Shown: positions 43,366 through 46,530 of the stretch, piece after piece
Position numbering within the stretch: position 1 is the first letter of the stretch
Layout of the letters: each line of letters opens with the position of its first letter
Origin: Acidobacteriota bacterium
GTDB lineage: Bacteria > Acidobacteriota > Terriglobia > Acidiferrales > UBA7541
Assembly: GCA_003165465.1 (NCBI GenBank)
Contig: PLUM01000073.1
Location: 1-46,530, forward strand
Direction of reading: 5' to 3'
DNA: 46,530 bases
The notes under the pieces: model-generated
The model's input: the letters and a program-made list of their open reading frames with translations, nothing else
Told to the model about the DNA's origin: nothing
Databases searched by the model: none
Program-made: the position numbers and the translations under genes

Positions 43366-43671
43366 GGATCTTCCGCCGCGGCTGCACGCCTCGAATCCCC
43401 GGAGGGTCCCTCCTTCCACATCGCATCCCAAAAATCGCTTTACAAAAATATTCAATAGCCTCGAGTCAGGCCTTTTGCCTCGCAGTGATTGAGGCTCGAT
43501 CACAAACCGCCGCTTCACAAGCTTCGAACCAGGACGATCTGAATGAGAAAGAGTTCCCTCCCAAGCGGTTACCGGTCGCGAAATAGGCAGGAGCTAGCCG
43601 AACTCAATGCATGCCACTCCTTTTGCTGCGACTGTGCGCAGAAGTTGGAGTAGAAGGGAACGACAATTAAT
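43366..43671. other. No supported gene
   Basis: About 300 bp after the terminator. Frames of 60-77 codons overlap each other and show no family motif. A CCTCGAATCCCC stretch recalls a T-arm but no tRNA fold can be made around it. Confidence 0.4.
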
Positions 43672-44355
43672 TTATCCTTCGGTGGGAATCGTTTTGGTTG
43701 GCCTTCCGTAATTCCGCATAAAAACTTCCGCCGGATTTCCTAGGGCGAGCGAGTAAGGCGGCACATCGGAAATGACTACGCTGTTGGCGCCAATCACAGC
43801 TCCTTCTCCGATGGTTACACCTTTCATGATATAGGATCCGTTGCCGATCCAAGCATATTTGCAGATGCGTACGGGCCGGATATCACGTGGATGAATCGGC
43901 GCGTTCTGAGCACGCAAATCGGCCTAGCGGGGATGTCCATCACTGTCGGATATGCTGCAATTCCAGGAAATACGCACATATTCTTCGATGATGACTTCCC
44001 GATTTACCACTATTGTAGCGTTCCAGTTTAACTGAGAGTGGTCGCGAATGATAAGTTGGGGAGCATCCATTATTCGACCTGACGCAATGCTGATGTTTCC
44101 ACCCATCCAAACGTCGTTTCCTATATGGATCTGGACGGGGCCGGTCACGAATGGCATCAGATCTATGGAAACATTGCGTCCGATTTTGGCGCAACGGCCT
44201 TGAAACAGTGGATAACAATAAAGGACGTTCCAGAAAGTATGCCACACCCTGATGGCGCCAAAATGCATTTCGTAGACCAGGCGCAACACCGGATGTATAA
44301 ATCCCGGAAGTCTGGTAACTTTAGGCGAGGTGATCGCCCAGACCAATTTCTTCAT
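43672..44355 (-). pseudogene. Hexapeptide-repeat acyltransferase split by an in-frame amber codon
   Basis: On the minus strand one continuous frame encodes about 227 residues of a left-handed beta-helix acyltransferase (WcaF/maltose-O-acetyltransferase-like). Start is M-K-K-L-V-W at 44355. The parallel-helix repeats include I-G-N-D-V-W-M-G-G-N-I and I-G-E-G-A-V-I-G-A-N-S-V-V, and the end has the typical L-G-N-P-A-E-V-F. At 43924-43926 a single TAG interrupts the frame between I-S-D-S-D-G-H-P-R and A-D-L-R-A-Q-N. Both halves are needed for the fold and the catalytic His, so the gene is probably inactive, unless read through. It would have acetylated an EPS sugar. Confidence 0.75.
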
Positions 44356-44687
44356 CCCCCGGTAAAAAGGCCCTTCAGCTCGCCTAACCTTCGGCCCAAG
44401 TCATTCAAGTTCAGTTCATTCGATTGTTTGGACTCTTCCGCTTTCAAATCCGCAAGTATCTCCATTGCCCGAGGCAGACCCGATTCGAGTTAGACCGAAA
44501 ACAAGCCCATGTCCATTCAAAATTAGTAAATAATGGGATGTGAAATTACTATGCCCGCGCGCCGTGCGCAGTTGGTTGAAGATCAGGAAGCACTCTCAGA
44601 TGAAACTCGCGAGTAAGGATTCCGCTGCCAAGCTTTTGACGTGTATTGGGATAGCGGTCAGAATCCAGCTTCGAACAAAGGTGTCCA
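44356..44687. other. No supported gene
   Basis: This 332-bp stretch lies upstream of the acyltransferase pseudogene. The open frame on the plus strand (44125-44493) is antisense to that gene and has no motif. It should contain the old acyltransferase promoter. Confidence 0.35.
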
Positions 44688-44828
44688 ATGGCCATTTCCC
44701 TCGAGCAAGCACGGATTGACGTCTGGCGGCAAGTCCTCGTCGAGAACGCGAAGGTCGTCGTGCTAGAGACGGAGGGTTACCCAGTCCGGGTGACTCCAAA
44801 GCGCCGTCTGCGGCATGTGGATTCCTGA
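44688..44828 (+). CDS. Small hypothetical protein (46 residues)
   Basis: An ATG at 44688, preceded by AAAGGTG at good distance, opens a 46-codon frame. The product is basic, with A-R-I-D-V-W-R-Q-V-L-V-E-N-A and a beta-like V-V-V-L-E-T-E-G-Y-P-V-R-V-T-P-K-R-R-L-R segment. I have a weak memory of similar short proteins in soil bacteria but cannot name a family. It might be a truncated longer gene, as similar sequences seem to go on after V-D. It lies 115 bp before soxC copy 2. Confidence 0.4.
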   Translation: MAISLEQARIDVWRQVLVENAKVVVLETEGYPVRVTPKRRLRHVDS

Positions 44829-44942
44829 GTCCAACATTACCCCCGTTGACGTGTGAGGGAGACTGGCACTATGCTCCCGCGCAACGGAAGAATTGGAATC
44901 CGGAATCGTGACTTACATTCTACAATCATTGGGGAGGGACCC

Positions 44943-46274
44943 ATGAATCCGAAGCAATCTGAGCGCAGGCGATTCTTGAAGGGCGGTGCGGCGCTGGCCG
45001 GTTTGGCCGCTGGAGCGATAGCGATACCGTCTGCGAGCGGCCAGTCGCTTCAGGACGCGATCACCCAGGCTGCCGCCCAGACATATGAGGGAACGCCCGG
45101 CCCCGCCCCCGGACAGCAATTCGATCCTATTTACGGCGTGCGCTCGCGTTATGAGACCTCAGGACGCATCGGCGGCATAGGCGCCTTCCACCATGGCCCA
45201 AACGGGGAATTTAGCCGTCGTTTCCTTGGGGCGTTAACTCCGATTCAGGATGTAATGGGAATCATTACGCCAGCCGCACTCCATTACTACGATTCTCACG
45301 GTTACATACCCCCGGACATTGACCCCACGCAGCATCGTCTCCTGATTCACGGCATGGTGGACCGTCCTATGATTTTCACCTTGGAGGAACTGAAGCGCCT
45401 TCCCGCCATAACCCGAACTCATTTCATCGAGTGCAACGCAAACGGCGCCACCTCCGGGTATGGGAGTGAATCGGAAGCGACACCCCAGATAACGCACGGG
45501 CTTACCAGTTGCAGCATATGGACCGGGGTGCAGCTGTCCCGAGTCCTCGACATGGTGGGCGTGAAAAAAGGGGCGAGTTGGATCCTGGCAGAATCGGCGG
45601 AGGGGACTCGCTTTTCGAAAGGCATTCCGATGGAGAAGGCGATGGACGACTGCCTGCTGGCCTACGGTCAAAATGGCGAGGCCGTGCGTCCCGAGCAGGG
45701 TTACCCACTGCGGCTGATATCTCCCGGCTACGAAGGAATCTACAACGTGAAGTGGCTAAGCCGACTCGAGTTGGCGGACTCGCCCGCCATCACAGAGAGG
45801 GAACTCTATTACAACACTACTGTGGAGCAGGGCAGGTATGCTGACAACAAATCGCGCTGGTTCCGATTCGAAATGGGCGCGAATTCTGTAATCACTCGTC
45901 CTGCCGGCGGACAGCGGCTGGAGAGCCATGGATTCTGCGAGGTCACCGGGTTGGCTTGGTCTGGTGCAGGCGCCATTCGCCGGGTTGAAGTATCCACGGA
46001 CAACGGCCGGACCTGGAAGGACGCGGAACTCCAGGGGCCGGTGCTTCCAAAGGCGCATACCAGATTTGGGTTTGCTTGGAATTGGGGTGGAGAAGAGGCT
46101 GTGCTTATGTCCCGCTCTACCGATGAGCGCGGCCAGGTTCAACCGTCGTTGGTCGAGTTGGGCAAAATCTGGGACGTCGATGCGAACTATCTTAGAACGC
46201 ATATGGTAGGTCACGCAAATGCCATTCGACCTTGGAAGGTGACGGCAAATGGGAGCGTTTACAATGCGATTTAG
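44943..46274 (+). CDS. soxC: SoxC-like sulfite dehydrogenase, second copy
   Basis: This 443-residue molybdopterin enzyme is a paralogue of the one at 1537-2922. It has a twin-arginine signal (E-R-R-R-F-L-K-G-G, residues 7-15) and ATG 44943 with a GGGGAGGG ribosome site. The Mo-binding cysteine is C164 in F-I-E-C-N-A-N-G; the first copy has T-G-N at this place, so the active-site loop differs. The dimerisation domain has S-T-D-N-G-R-T-W-K-D. It overlaps the following soxD by 11 nt. Divergence between the copies suggests different substrates or partners, not a recent duplication. Confidence 0.87.
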   Translation: MNPKQSERRRFLKGGAALAGLAAGAIAIPSASGQSLQDAITQAAAQTYEGTPGPAPGQQFDPIYGVRSRYETSGRIGGIGAFHHGPNGEFSRRFLGALTPIQDVMGIITPAALHYYDSHGYIPPDIDPTQHRLLIHGMVDRPMIFTLEELKRLPAITRTHFIECNANGATSGYGSESEATPQITHGLTSCSIWTGVQLSRVLDMVGVKKGASWILAESAEGTRFSKGIPMEKAMDDCLLAYGQNGEAVRPEQGYPLRLISPGYEGIYNVKWLSRLELADSPAITERELYYNTTVEQGRYADNKSRWFRFEMGANSVITRPAGGQRLESHGFCEVTGLAWSGAGAIRRVEVSTDNGRTWKDAELQGPVLPKAHTRFGFAWNWGGEEAVLMSRSTDERGQVQPSLVELGKIWDVDANYLRTHMVGHANAIRPWKVTANGSVYNAI

Positions 46275-46530
46275 TTATCTTTTCGTGCTAGCGGTGGCTC
46301 TGGTGGCTTGCGCTTCGGCCTCACCGCAGACGGTTAAGTATGACAATGTAGGCAGGACCGCAACCCCGGAAGAAATCCAAGCTCGGGATATCACTATCCT
46401 TCCTTCGGGGAAGGGACTTCCTCCTGGGAAGGGAACCGCCAAGGAAGGCGCCTCGATCTATACTACCCGGTGCGCCTATTGCCACGGGGAAACCGGTAAA
46501 GAAGGGGGCCCGCTCGCTCCGAAGCTGGTG
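46264..46530 (+). CDS. soxD: SoxD-like cytochrome c, second copy (truncated by window end)
   Basis: The ATG at 46264 overlaps the soxC stop (46272-46274), so the pair is coupled. The visible 89 residues have a signal segment (~5-19, with C16 in V-A-C-A-S-A-S), then G-R-T-A-T-P-E-E-I, G-K-G-L-P-P-G-K-G-T-A and the haem motif C70-A-Y-C-H74. These line up with the first copy at 936-1571. The frame is open to the window edge. It would take electrons from its SoxC partner. Confidence 0.83.
   Translation, partial: MRFSYLFVLAVALVACASASPQTVKYDNVGRTATPEEIQARDITILPSGKGLPPGKGTAKEGASIYTTRCAYCHGETGKEGGPLAPKLV

Noticed and set aside
43385..43430. tRNA-like T-arm on the minus strand
   Set aside because: No acceptor, D or anticodon arms can be paired around it.
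45234..45671. 145-codon minus-strand open frame
   Set aside because: Antisense to the second soxC gene.
1..46530. CRISPR array or phage module
   Set aside because: No direct repeats with regular spacers, and no cas, capsid, tail or lysis genes are visible.

Overview
The window reads as chromosome of a soil-type Acidobacteriota bacterium (inference). The support is the mix of SoxC/SoxD-like modules, a carboxypeptidase-regulatory/cytochrome/lyase-like fusion, a UpxY/RfaH-type NusG paralogue and an exosortase/PEP-CTERM exopolysaccharide (EPS) locus of the kind common in that phylum. Base composition is moderate and genes are densely packed. No species can be named from the sequence alone.

Left arm (1-9.1 kb): a redox and debris region. 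It holds a 490-bp IS3-type deletion derivative, a soxD-soxC pair on the minus strand, a secreted fusion of a carboxypeptidase-regulatory domain, a CxxCH motif and a beta-propeller-like lyase domain, a YbaK-type tRNA deacylase, a dihaem cytochrome c and a tandem UspA protein. It also holds several relics: the tail of a P-type ATPase, the C-terminal end of a serine recombinase running into a 3' tRNA-Arg fragment, and a degenerate conserved-hypothetical fragment. A 22-bp exact repeat links the recombinase relic to a site 3 kb upstream.

Centre (9.1-35.2 kb): a large EPS locus. Its head is regulatory: an ExeA-like ATPase with a C-terminal LysM-like domain, a NarL-type regulator whose receiver lacks the phospho-acceptor Asp, a PilZ protein, a small ORF and a NusG/UpxY-like antiterminator. 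Next come a second ExeA-like ATPase, a Wzz-type chain-length protein, a BY-kinase-like ATPase, a LuxR-type regulator, a second PilZ protein and a polyprenyl-phosphate sugar transferase. The assembly block follows: glycosyltransferases, an O-antigen-ligase-like polymerase, an FkbM methyltransferase on the opposite strand, a Wzx-like flippase, a polysaccharide pyruvyl transferase and two tandem-duplicated GT2 enzymes.

Right part (35.2-46.5 kb): an 892-residue Ig-like/malectin-like lipoprotein lies divergent to the exosortase module of exosortase, EpsI, a TPR lipoprotein and one PEP-CTERM substrate, which ends in a strong terminator. A hexapeptide acyltransferase split by an in-frame amber codon follows. 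A second soxC-soxD module, truncated by the window edge, faces the opposite way to the first, so two SoxCD-like pairs flank the EPS locus.

Proposed joint function: a lipid-linked repeat unit is started by the sugar transferase, built by the glycosyltransferases, decorated by pyruvyl, acyl and methyl groups, flipped by Wzx, polymerised by the Wzy-like protein and length-controlled by the Wzz/BY-kinase pair. The exosortase module anchors a PEP-CTERM surface protein, probably in the same matrix. PilZ proteins suggest c-di-GMP input, and the NusG-like protein suggests operon-length antitermination.
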